From NCBI GenBank assembly GCA_046152925.1, contig JBJXFX010000006.1:1-32004 (forward strand): DNA of 32,004 nt. The letters run 5' to 3'. A program made the translations under genes and the position numbers. This DNA is from CAMAUF01 sp046152925. GTDB lineage: Bacteria; Chloroflexota; Dehalococcoidia; Tepidiformales; Tepidiformaceae. Shown here in pieces: positions 7,745 to 14,393 of the stretch; the first letter of the stretch is position 1, and every line of letters begins with the position of its first letter. A model generated the notes under the pieces. That model made no database searches. It had not been told where the DNA came from and saw only the letters and a list, made by a program, of their open reading frames with translations.

Positions 7745-8308
7745 TTAGACCTCGAGGAGCTCCGCCTCTTTCTTCTTGGACTCACCGTCGATGGTCGCGA
7801 TGTGGCGATCGGTGAGCTTTTGCAGGTCGTCTTCGTTGCGGCGAAGCTGGTCCTCGCTCACCTGACCGTCCTTTTGTGCTTTGCGTAGCTCGTCGTGCGC
7901 ATGGCGGCGGACGTTCCGGCAGGCGACGCGCGCTTCTTCGGACTTCATGTGCACGCTTTTCACCATGTCCTTGCGGCGTTGCTCGGTGAGCGCTGGGATG
8001 GGTAAGCGGAGGAGTTGGCCGTCGATCGCCGGATTGAGGCCGAGGTCCGAGGCCTGGATCGCCTTCTCGATGGCCTTGACGGCGCCACGGTCCCACACCT
8101 GGATGGTGAGCAGCCGGGGTTCCGGGGCGTTGATGCTGCCGAGTTGCTTGAGCGGCGTGGTGGCGCCGTAGTAATCCACGGGCAGCGACTCGATGAGGCT
8201 GGGATGGGCCCGGCCGGTGCGGACGCCAGCGAGGTCGCGTTGGAGCGCCTTGACGGCGCCGTCCATCTTGTCGTCGGCGTTCAGGAGCACTTCATCCGGG
8301 TCGATCAT
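7745..8308 (-). CDS. frr: Ribosome recycling factor
   Basis: RRF splits post-termination ribosomes together with EF-G. The 187-residue length is standard. Diagnostic segments are LAGVRTGRAHPSLIE, PVDYYGATTPLKQLGSI, and the helix-rich C-terminus RRKDMVKSVHMKSEEARVA..RNVRR. The ATG at 8308 is preceded by GGAGGG. The gene sits between pyrH and uppS, the conserved order. Confidence 0.97.
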   Translation of the reverse strand: MIDPDEVLLNADDKMDGAVKALQRDLAGVRTGRAHPSLIESLPVDYYGATTPLKQLGSINAPEPRLLTIQVWDRGAVKAIEKAIQASDLGLNPAIDGQLLRLPIPALTEQRRKDMVKSVHMKSEEARVACRNVRRHAHDELRKAQKDGQVSEDQLRRNEDDLQKLTDRHIATIDGESKKKEAELLEV

Positions 8309-8337
8309 GGCTGGTCCCTCCTTCCACAGTGTACCCG

Positions 8338-9081
8338 TTAGCGGCGGGCGACAGTGCCATCGCCATTAGTCGACACGACGGTGCCGACCGGTTCACCGCG
8401 GAGCGCTTGATAGATGTTGTCAGGTGCGTTGACATCGAACACGACGATGGAAAGGTTGTTTTCCATACAGAGGCTGAGGGCGGTGCTGTCCATCACCTGG
8501 AGGCGTCGCTGCAGGGCGTCCAAGTGGCTGAGATGGTCGAAGCGCTTGGCGGTGGGTACCTTCGCGGGGTCGGCATCGTAGACGCCATCGACGCCGTTCT
8601 TCGCCATCAGCAGCGCTTCGCATTCGACCTCGATGGCGCGGAGCGCGGCGGCCGTGTCGGTCGTCATGTAGGGGTTGCCGGTGCCAGCGGCGAAGATGAC
8701 GACGCGCTGCTTTTCGAGGTGGCGCATCGCGCGCCTGCGGATGTAGGGCTCCGCTACTTGGGCCATCGCCAACGCAGTCTGGGTGCGTACGACGACGCCG
8801 GCTTTCTCCAGTGCGTCTTGGAGCGCGAGGCCGTTCATCACGGTCGCAAGCATGCCGGCGTAGTCGGCGGTCGCCCGGTCCATGCCGGTTTCGGCGACGG
8901 TGGCGCCGCGCCAGAAGTTGCCGCCGCCAACGACGACGGCAACTTCGATCCCTTCTTCGACGGCCCGTGCGATCTGATTCGCGAGGCCTCGCACCGTGGG
9001 CGCGTCAATGCCGAACGGGCGACTTCCCATGAGGGCTTCGCCGCTGAGCTTGACGAGTGCTCGCCGGTAGGGGACGGCCAC
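8338..9081 (-). CDS. pyrH: UMP kinase
   Basis: The enzyme phosphorylates UMP to UDP with ATP. It is a 247-residue amino-acid-kinase-fold protein with RALVKLSGEALMG at the N-terminus, VVVGGGNFWRG, GTGNPYMTTDTAAALRAIE and AKNGVDGVYDADP, all classical PyrH segments. The start is GTG at 9081, preceded by GAAAGG. It follows tsf in the conserved run. Confidence 0.97.
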   Translation of the reverse strand: MAVPYRRALVKLSGEALMGSRPFGIDAPTVRGLANQIARAVEEGIEVAVVVGGGNFWRGATVAETGMDRATADYAGMLATVMNGLALQDALEKAGVVVRTQTALAMAQVAEPYIRRRAMRHLEKQRVVIFAAGTGNPYMTTDTAAALRAIEVECEALLMAKNGVDGVYDADPAKVPTAKRFDHLSHLDALQRRLQVMDSTALSLCMENNLSIVVFDVNAPDNIYQALRGEPVGTVVSTNGDGTVARR

Positions 9082-9098
9082 GGAGGACTGCCTTTCGC

Positions 9099-9605
9099 TC
9101 AGCGGCCGAGCTCGAATCGCACGAACCGGCTCACCCGGACGTTCTCGCCGGTCTTGGAAATCACGTCCTTAATCAGGTCGTTGATCGTCCGGGAGCCATC
9201 GCGGATGTAAGGCTGGCTGATGAGGCAGACTTCGACATCCGTGCCTTCATGCTCCGGCGTGCGGTCTTCCGGCGAGACGACGAGCGGGTTCATCGCGGCG
9301 ATCTGCATGGCGACATTGCGCGCGAGCGTCTGAAACGCCTCGGTGTTGGCGACGAAGTCGGTCTCGCAGTTGAGCTCGACCAGGACGCCGATGCGGCCTC
9401 CGGCGTGGAGGTAGCTTTCGACCTTGCCTTGGCGCGTTTCACGCTCCGAGCGCTTCTCCGCGCGGGAGAGGCCCTGCTCGCGGATGATCTCCTTCGCCTT
9501 GTTGAGGTCGCCGCCGGCGGCGTCGAGGGCGCGCTTTGCGTCCATGACACCCGCGCCGGTGGCCTCGCGGAGTTGCTTGATCAGTGCTGTGGTCACTTCA
9601 GCCAC
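9099..9605 (-). CDS. tsf: Elongation factor Ts, short form
   Basis: EF-Ts exchanges GDP for GTP on EF-Tu. The protein has only 168 residues, against about 280 in E. coli and about 196 in Thermus, so it is of the compact class. It has the N-terminal UBA-like domain (VTTALIKQLREATGAGVMDAKRAL), and the core LVELNCETDFVANTEAF that contacts EF-Tu. The GTG start at 9605 lies 3 nt after the rpsB stop, with GAGGG overlapping the rpsB end, so the two are probably translationally coupled. Confidence 0.96.
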   Translation of the reverse strand: MAEVTTALIKQLREATGAGVMDAKRALDAAGGDLNKAKEIIREQGLSRAEKRSERETRQGKVESYLHAGGRIGVLVELNCETDFVANTEAFQTLARNVAMQIAAMNPLVVSPEDRTPEHEGTDVEVCLISQPYIRDGSRTINDLIKDVISKTGENVRVSRFVRFELGR

Positions 9606-9608
9606 GAA

Positions 9609-10466
9609 TTAACCCTCTTGTGCACGCGCCTGCTGGTCGGCGCTGATGACGGTGACGGACGCTTCGGTTGGGGCGGCGCTGCCCTCTTCGGCCGAGGCGC
9701 TGAAGCTGCCGGTGGCGAGGCCTTCGGCAGCTGCCTTGGCGAAGTCATCGACGGTCGTCCCCGGGAGGACGCCGGATTCGCGCATGGCCCGCCCTTCGGC
9801 GGCTCCGTCGGCGATTTTGCCGAGGATGAGCTTGATCGCGCGGATCGCGTCGTCGTTGCTCGGGATCGGGTAGGACACGGGGTCCGGGTCGCAGTTCGTA
9901 TCGACCAGCGAGACGATCGGGATGCCGAGGCGCGCGCATTCGGCGACCGCGATGTTCTCCTTCACCGTGTCGATGATGAAGACCGCGGCCGGGAGCCGCT
10001 CCATCCGCTTGATCCCGCCGAAGTAGCGGTTGAGGCGATCGATCTCGTTGCTGATGTCGAGCTGTTCCTTCTTGGTCAGACGAAGGAAGTCGCCGCGCGC
10101 GACGGAGGTCTCAAGGTTCGAGAGATGGCGGATGCGGCTCTGAATGGTACGGAAGTTGGTGAGCGTCCCGCCGAGCCAGCGGTTATTGACGTACGGCATG
10201 CCGGCGCGGCCCGCCTCGGTCTCGACGGTCTCGCGCGCCTGCTTCTTGGTGCCGATGACGAGGACTTCGCCACCGGAGGCAACGGTGTCGCGGACGAAGG
10301 TGATCGCGTCGTCGAGGCGCGTCACGGTCTGCTGGAGGTCGATGATGTGGATGCCGTTGCGCTCGGTGAAGATGAACTGACGCATCTTCGGGTTCCAGCG
10401 CCGGGTCTGGTGGCCGAAGTGGACGCCGGCCTCCAAGAGCTGCTTCATGCTGACAGGGGTGACCAG
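9609..10466 (-). CDS. rpsB: 30S ribosomal protein S2, probable CTG start
   Basis: S2 is a small-subunit protein. The sequence is classical: MKQLLEAGVHFGHQTRRWNP, GIHIIDLQQTV, NNRWLGGTLTNF, PAAVFIIDTVKENIAV, and GIPIVSLVDTNCDPD, then an acidic/alanine-rich tail. The first ATG (10448) lies 24 nt from the only Shine-Dalgarno sequence (GGAGG, 10473-10477). A CTG at 10464-10466 sits 6 nt from it and gives the N-terminus (M)VTPVSMKQLLEAG, matching the usual few residues before SMKQLLEAG in S2 proteins. No ATG, GTG or TTG lies between. I therefore choose CTG. An ATG start at 10448 is the conventional alternative. Confidence 0.93.
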   Translation of the reverse strand: MVTPVSMKQLLEAGVHFGHQTRRWNPKMRQFIFTERNGIHIIDLQQTVTRLDDAITFVRDTVASGGEVLVIGTKKQARETVETEAGRAGMPYVNNRWLGGTLTNFRTIQSRIRHLSNLETSVARGDFLRLTKKEQLDISNEIDRLNRYFGGIKRMERLPAAVFIIDTVKENIAVAECARLGIPIVSLVDTNCDPDPVSYPIPSNDDAIRAIKLILGKIADGAAEGRAMRESGVLPGTTVDDFAKAAAEGLATGSFSASAEEGSAAPTEASVTVISADQQARAQEG

Positions 10467-10472
10467 GGGGAT

Positions 10473-10514
10473 CCTCCGCAAAGTGCGGTCGCATAGATTT
10501 GGCGTCAGACGCCA
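10473..10514 (-). promoter_or_regulatory. Structured leader before rpsB, hairpins at the ribosome-binding site
   Basis: On the minus strand the leader holds a perfect hairpin TGGCGT-CTG-ACGCCA (10500-10514), then CCGCA-CTT-TGCGG (10476-10488). The 3' arm of the second runs into GGAGG (10473-10477) and shares two bases with it. Such a layout could let S2 or the ribosome control its own translation, as is known for rpsB in other bacteria. This is inference from base pairing only. Confidence 0.4.
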
Positions 10515-10541
10515 CGCGCCGCCGATGAACACAGGTTCGAC

Positions 10542-10547
10542 ATAGTA
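10542..10547 (-). promoter_or_regulatory. Putative -10 box for rpsB
   Basis: TACTAT on the minus strand, about 75 nt before the rpsB start, is the best -10 match between tRNA-Leu and rpsB. No good -35 is seen. Read-through from the tRNA-Leu promoter is also possible. Confidence 0.3.
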
Positions 10548-10627
10548 ACGTAGGGCCCCGCGCGCTTTGGCGGAAGGCCCGATGCGCTTCCCAGCTCGAC
10601 GGACGGGCCAGGTGCGAGGATGCCGAT

Positions 10628-10715
10628 TGGTGCCGAAGGTGGGATTCGAACCCACACGGGCCGTGAAGCCCAACGGTTTTTGAGACCGCCGCGTCTGCCG
10701 TTCCGCCACTTCGGC
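10628..10715 (-). tRNA. tRNA-Leu(CAA), CCA encoded
   Basis: The acceptor stem GCCGAAG pairs with CTTCGGC, followed by discriminator A and an encoded CCA. The anticodon loop is CTCAAAA (anticodon CAA, reading UUG), and a long variable arm is present as expected for class II tRNA. The T-arm is GGGTTCGAATCCC-like. A36-A37-A38 is the recognition sequence for MiaA, so A37 is a likely substrate of the MiaB encoded at 14394. It is followed by rpsB on the same strand. Confidence 0.95.
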
Positions 10716-10724
10716 GCAGGCACC

Positions 10725-10733
10725 AGCATAGCA
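10725..10733 (-). promoter_or_regulatory. Extended -10 promoter for tRNA-Leu
   Basis: TGC-TATGCT on the minus strand lies 9 nt before the tRNA-Leu 5' end and directly follows the terminator of tRNA-Gly. It gives tRNA-Leu, and perhaps the ribosomal operon, its own start. Confidence 0.5.
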
Positions 10734-10761
10734 AAGAAAAACGCCCGGTGAGGCCGGGCGT
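10731..10761 (-). terminator. Intrinsic terminator after tRNA-Gly
   Basis: On the minus strand an 8-bp stem (ACGCCCGG / CCGGGCGT, 10741-10761, 5-nt loop) is followed directly by TTTTTCTTT. It lies between tRNA-Gly and tRNA-Leu and ends the tRNA-Gly transcript. It is the only clear intrinsic terminator seen in the window. Confidence 0.85.
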
Positions 10762-10774
10762 CTGCGTTCGGACT

Positions 10775-10849
10775 TGGAGCGGAAGACGAGGGTCGAACTC
10801 GCGACCTCCTCCTTGGCAAGGAGGCGCTCTACCACTGAGCTACTTCCGC
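10775..10849 (-). tRNA. tRNA-Gly(GCC), CCA encoded
   Basis: The acceptor arm GCGGAAG pairs with CTTCCGC, with discriminator T and encoded CCA. The D-arm is AGCTCAGTGGTAGAGC, the anticodon stem-loop CTCCTTGCCAAGGAG carries GCC, and the T-arm contains GTTCGAC. It is 75 nt long including CCA. Confidence 0.96.
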
Positions 10850-10861
10850 CCGCGTCTCTTT

Positions 10862-10890
10862 AGTATGCCAGCTGAGCCCGGATCCGCCAA
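10862..10890 (-). promoter_or_regulatory. Promoter of tRNA-Gly
   Basis: On the minus strand TTGGCG and CATACT are separated by 17 nt. The -10 box ends 12 nt before the tRNA 5' end, so transcription would begin about 5 nt upstream of the mature end. Confidence 0.55.
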
Positions 10891-10970
10891 GTGGCGTGCA
10901 TCGCGCGTTCCTACCCAGTCCTTCACACTACCGCGGCCGGCAGAGTCGGCGCTGAATCAGGAGGGGACAC

Positions 10971-11408
10971 ATGGCCGATCTTGCATCGCTGTTGAAGGAT
11001 ATTGCGGAGGGCCGCGAGCGCTACGCCGCGGAGCTGAAGCAGCACACTACCGCCCGCTGGACGACCAAGCCGACGGGATCCGCCGACGGCGAAGCCGCTT
11101 GGTGCGCTCGGCAGGTGGCCGAGCATATCGCCGGCTCCAGCGGCTTTTTCGGGATGGGGATCGGGCGCGCGGCGGGCGTAAAGGCGATGGCGATGCCCCA
11201 GTTCAGCTTCGCCCACCCTGAACAGGCGGTCGCGGCGACTCCCGGCGCGCTCGACGCCCTGGTCGGAGTCATCAAGCAGGTCCCAGCCGAGGCTCTCGAC
11301 CGCGAGATCGAATTCGGCCCGCTCGGCAAGACGACCCTGGCCAATGTGATCGGGATCGTCGCCTATCACCTGAACGACCACGCGGCCCAACTCCAGTCCC
11401 TTCGCTAA
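10971..11408 (+). CDS. DinB-fold putative metal-dependent protein
   Basis: A 145-residue protein of the DinB/YfiT four-helix superfamily. Three histidines are placed as a metal site: His52 in RQVAEHIAG, then His133 and His137 in YHLNDHAAQ (H-x3-H near the C-terminus). Members include thiol-dependent S-transferases and hydrolases; the substrate cannot be told from sequence. The ATG at 10971 follows AGGAGGGG. Only 21 nt, holding a Shine-Dalgarno sequence, separate it from the metallo-beta-lactamase-fold gene, so the two are probably co-transcribed. Confidence 0.8.
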   Translation: MADLASLLKDIAEGRERYAAELKQHTTARWTTKPTGSADGEAAWCARQVAEHIAGSSGFFGMGIGRAAGVKAMAMPQFSFAHPEQAVAATPGALDALVGVIKQVPAEALDREIEFGPLGKTTLANVIGIVAYHLNDHAAQLQSLR

Positions 11409-11429
11409 GCCGTTCGAAGGAGCACGACG

Positions 11430-12203
11430 ATGCCCACGGTCCAGACGCTTCTGCAAGGTTTCAGCGCGGCGACGACCGAGGGCGGCCTCGCCTATTGCAC
11501 CGTGACGCTGATCCGGGGCCAGGCGCCCACCTTGGTCGACGTCGGCTACCAAGCCAGGCGTGAGCCGCTCGTCGAGCGGCTCGCGCAGCTCGGCCTTCGC
11601 CCCGAGGACATCGGGCGGGTGATCCTGACGCACGCGCATTGGGACCACTCCTTCAACCTCTCGTACTTCCCCAACGCCGAGGTCGTGCTGCATCAAGATG
11701 AGTACGAATACGCCCGGCAGCCCCACAAGGACGATTGGGCGACGCCGGCCTTCGTCGCCGACATCCTCGCGCGGGCCAAGGTGGTCAAACCGGTCCGCGA
11801 AGGCGACGAGATCGAGCCTGGCGTGCGGGTGATGGCGACGCCGGGACACAGCCCAGGGAGCATGACGGTGCTCGTGGATGGGCCGGGCGGCGAGACCATC
11901 GGCCTGTGTGGCGACGCGCTTCCCTCGCGCGCGGCGACATCGGTGCTGATGCCGCGCTGGGTCTTCTGGGATGAACGAGCGGCGCACCGCAGTGCACAGC
12001 GGATCGTGGAGCGTTGCACGGAGATCTACCCTGGCCACGACCGCCCGTTCCGCGCCGAGAACGGTTCGTTTCGCTACATCGAACCCACGCAGATAGCGCT
12101 CGTGAACCCCCCTCGCGATGACGACGGCGCCGTTCTGGCGGCGGTCCGGGAACAAGAGATCGTGTTCACGACCGGCATCCTGCCGTTCGCTCGGCGGGCT
12201 TAA
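11430..12203 (+). CDS. Metallo-beta-lactamase-fold hydrolase
   Basis: A 257-residue protein with the complete dinuclear metal site of the family: HAHWDH, His of PGHSPGS, Asp of LCGDALPS and His of YPGHDRP. The layout resembles N-acyl-homoserine-lactonase and glyoxalase-II-like members, but the substrate is unknown. It is preceded by GAAGGAG and follows the DinB-fold gene, so both may act on the same thiol or ester compound. Its TAA stop overlaps the convergent next gene on the palindrome TTAA. Confidence 0.88.
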   Translation: MPTVQTLLQGFSAATTEGGLAYCTVTLIRGQAPTLVDVGYQARREPLVERLAQLGLRPEDIGRVILTHAHWDHSFNLSYFPNAEVVLHQDEYEYARQPHKDDWATPAFVADILARAKVVKPVREGDEIEPGVRVMATPGHSPGSMTVLVDGPGGETIGLCGDALPSRAATSVLMPRWVFWDERAAHRSAQRIVERCTEIYPGHDRPFRAENGSFRYIEPTQIALVNPPRDDDGAVLAAVREQEIVFTTGILPFARRA

Positions 12204-13078
12204 GGCAGCTCGAGACGGCCGAGGAGCTCGTCGAAGTCTTGGGGCGCCATCGGCCGGACGACGCGCCCGAGCCCCGACCAGAACTGCCATTTCCAATCCG
12301 CGGTGGCGCGGGGCTGTTGCGCGCGCGGGAGCATCGGCGTGCTCTTGGCGGCCAGCATGAGGTGGTAGTGCTCGCCGAGCGGCACCGTCTCGTTCACGAG
12401 ACCGAGCCAGTAGTCCATCCCGCCGCCATCGGGCGAGAACGTCGTCCCGAGGTAGCGATAACGCCCGCGGATCGGCGGTGAAGCTGAGTTTTGGTAGCGC
12501 GCGTGGTCGCCAAAGCGGCGGCGCACGGCGTCGGCGCCTGCCGCGTAGAGCCGGTTGGTGATGATCGCTTCTTCAAGTGGCACGGCGCCTTTGCCGAGCA
12601 CGTCGCGCAGGATGAACTCGGTGTATTGCTGCGCGAGCGGGTCCGGGTCGTCTTCCAGCGCTTCGACGACGTCGAGCCACCGCACTGGCCGCCAACCGGG
12701 TTGGGCGCGTTCGTCGCCGTCCAACCCAAGCCGTACGAGCACCGCCGGCGGGCTCCAGCTCGCGCCCGCGGCTTCGAGGGCGGGGAGGAGGCGGGCGTCG
12801 GCGCCGGATTCGACTTGGACTTCGACCAGCGCCCGCACGCCGCCTTCGAAGGTGAGGACGAGGTCGGCGATGCCGGCGCCGGCGACTTCGGGCTGGACCT
12901 CGACGATCGCGATCGCCTCGCCCTGGGCGCCCGCGGCCGCGCCAATCAGCGCCGTGAGCATCCGGTGTCCGCGCCGCAGGAAGTAGGCGAGTCCGGTCGT
13001 GCAATAGGTCTCGAACGGCGTCGCTGGCGAGCCAGGCCGGTACGCCGACAGCATGGTAAACAGGTTCGGGTCGGGCAT
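12200..13078 (-). CDS. PD-(D/E)XK nuclease-superfamily-like protein, E-V-Q variant
   Basis: A 292-residue protein without a close named relative that I recognise. The N-terminus NLFTMLSAYRPG..TPFETYCTTGLAYFL resembles the helix that opens several PD-(D/E)XK families, with Glu23. The core IADLVLTFEGGVRALVEVQVE fits beta-hairpin motif II/III with Asp72 and Glu86-Val-Gln88, so the usual Lys is Gln. The C-terminal 150 residues are of unknown kind. The ATG at 13078 begins MPDPNLF; a frame continues upstream but would overlap the divergent OsmC-like gene. GATACT with a TGC extension ends 6 nt before the ATG, suggesting a leaderless mRNA. Nuclease activity is only a possibility. Confidence 0.6.
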   Translation of the reverse strand: MPDPNLFTMLSAYRPGSPATPFETYCTTGLAYFLRRGHRMLTALIGAAAGAQGEAIAIVEVQPEVAGAGIADLVLTFEGGVRALVEVQVESGADARLLPALEAAGASWSPPAVLVRLGLDGDERAQPGWRPVRWLDVVEALEDDPDPLAQQYTEFILRDVLGKGAVPLEEAIITNRLYAAGADAVRRRFGDHARYQNSASPPIRGRYRYLGTTFSPDGGGMDYWLGLVNETVPLGEHYHLMLAAKSTPMLPRAQQPRATADWKWQFWSGLGRVVRPMAPQDFDELLGRLELP

Positions 13079-13084
13079 CTGACC

Positions 13085-13093
13085 AGTATCGCA
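13085..13093 (-). promoter_or_regulatory. Putative extended -10 for the PD-(D/E)XK-like gene (leaderless)
   Basis: TGC-GATACT on the minus strand ends 6 nt before the ATG at 13078. There is no Shine-Dalgarno sequence. It lies in the 39-nt divergent gap shared with the OsmC-like gene. Confidence 0.5.
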
Positions 13094-13117
13094 AAACTCG
13101 TGGATACGGAGGCTCCG

Positions 13118-13672
13118 ATGGCGGACGGAAGAGGGCTGCGGGAGTATCTCGGGCAGAAGGCGAGCGCAATGCGCGCCGCGGCCGTCGCCCGTCCGGCGGG
13201 TGCGGATTGGGCCGAGACGGTGGAGGCGACGGTCGTCGCGGACGACCTGACGGGCGTCCGGAAGCTGCGCATTCGTGACTGGTTGCTGATCGGCGACTCG
13301 GGGCCGGCGTTCGGGGGCTGGTCGCTGGGGCCGTCTTCGCCAGAGCTGCTCTGCGGCGTGATCGGCACCTGTCTGACGCACACCTACCTGATTGGCGCCG
13401 CGATGCGCGGCATCCCGCTCGACCGCGTCGCCGTCCGGGTGACTGCGCGAAACAACGATGCGCGGTTCGTGGGCGTCCCAACGGACGAGCTGCCGCTTCC
13501 GTTCGACCTCACCGCACACGTCGATGTGCGAGCGGATGGCGTTGCCGAGACGTTGCTGGCCGAACTCCACGCGTACGTCCGCGAGAGCTGCCCACTCACG
13601 CAACTGATCAAGACGGCGAATGAGCTGCGGATTGTGATGGCGCCTGTGACGGGGACGGCGGACGACGCCTAA
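13118..13672 (+). CDS. OsmC-like peroxiredoxin-fold protein
   Basis: A 184-residue protein of the OsmC/Ohr superfamily, which reduces organic hydroperoxides with two cysteines. Both are present: GVIGTCLTHTYLIGA (peroxidatic position) and ESCPLTQLIK (second Cys). The phrase GPSSPELLCGVIGTCLTH matches the conserved region after the central beta-sheet. The ATG at 13118 follows CGGAGG. It is divergent from the PD-(D/E)XK-like gene by 39 nt, and its TAA overlaps the convergent PilZ gene by 4 nt. Confidence 0.83.
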   Translation: MADGRGLREYLGQKASAMRAAAVARPAGADWAETVEATVVADDLTGVRKLRIRDWLLIGDSGPAFGGWSLGPSSPELLCGVIGTCLTHTYLIGAAMRGIPLDRVAVRVTARNNDARFVGVPTDELPLPFDLTAHVDVRADGVAETLLAELHAYVRESCPLTQLIKTANELRIVMAPVTGTADDA

Positions 13673-14100
13673 TCGTTGCTCCGGGCGACGAGGAAGTGCT
13701 GGTAGTCATCGAACTCGGGCCGCAGGACGGACAACACGGCGGAGATGAAGCTGTGGTCCTGCGCGGTCAGGCGCTCGAAGCAGACATGGACGAGGGTCCC
13801 CGTCCAGCTCTCCTCAGAGGATGTTTGCTGGCAGTGGAGCAGGGCGCTGTCGCCGCCCGTGCTGATCGCGAGGTCGAACTCGTCCTGAGGCGCCGTCCCG
13901 AGGGGGAAGCGAAGCAGCGCACCGCCACCGGAAAGGTCCATCACGGTGACTAGGGTGAGGACGCCGCGGGTCGTCTCGACGGTCGCGGGGAGGAGCGTCG
14001 GGTACCGCCGATGCGCGCGACGGTCGCTCACAGCGTCGGGCGACGGCGAATCGTCGCGCGTGAAGACAGCCTCGGCCTGCAGGTCGGACATGTTGCCCAT
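13669..14100 (-). CDS. PilZ-domain protein
   Basis: A roughly 143-residue protein whose core is a PilZ domain, a cyclic-di-GMP binding module. The RxxxR-type motif is present as DRRAHRRYP, and the second motif (D/N)xSxxG as DLSGGGALL about 30 residues later. No other domain is seen, so it is probably a stand-alone receptor or adaptor. Two starts are possible: ATG 14100 (3 nt after GGGAGG) and ATG 14091 (12 nt after it). It is the only c-di-GMP-related gene here, so its output is unknown. Confidence 0.82.
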   Translation of the reverse strand: MGNMSDLQAEAVFTRDDSPSPDAVSDRRAHRRYPTLLPATVETTRGVLTLVTVMDLSGGGALLRFPLGTAPQDEFDLAISTGGDSALLHCQQTSSEESWTGTLVHVCFERLTAQDHSFISAVLSVLRPEFDDYQHFLVARSND

Positions 14101-14183
14101 TCGCCTCCCTACCTTGAACGATCGACCGGCGCGGGACAAACAACAGGGGGCGGGTTATGGGGAGTCCGCGCCGGGCTGCGGGG

Positions 14184-14213
14184 GTGACCCAAGCGCCTTC
14201 GGGCCGATACACT
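14184..14213 (+). promoter_or_regulatory. Promoter of tRNA-Ser
   Basis: GTGACC and TACACT are separated by 18 nt; the -10 ends 11 nt before the tRNA 5' end. It may also drive miaB. Confidence 0.5.
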
Positions 14214-14224
14214 GGTTCTCCCGC

Positions 14225-14316
14225 GGAGGGGTCGCATAGTGGCCGAGTGCGGGCGCCTGCTAAGCGCTTACTGGTGGTAACATCAGTCGAGGGTTCGAAT
14301 CCCTCCCCCTCCGCCA
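14225..14316 (+). tRNA. tRNA-Ser(GCT), CCA encoded
   Basis: The acceptor GGAGGGG pairs with CCCCTCC, followed by discriminator G73 (a serine identity base) and encoded CCA. The anticodon loop CTGCTAA gives GCT. The 7-bp variable arm (ACTGGTG / CATCAGT) and T-arm GAGGG..CCCTC are intact. It is 92 nt long. miaB begins 77 nt downstream on the same strand. Confidence 0.96.
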
Positions 14317-14393
14317 CTCTTGTCTCGCTCGGCCGCCGGGCCGAGCTTGCCGAGGCAGCGCCGGAGCACCGGCGAGGCTGGTTGAGTCACACC

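Noticed and set aside
9057..10496. 479-codon plus-strand open frame across tsf and rpsB
   Set aside because: It is antisense to two certain genes and has no ribosome-binding site or recognisable domain.
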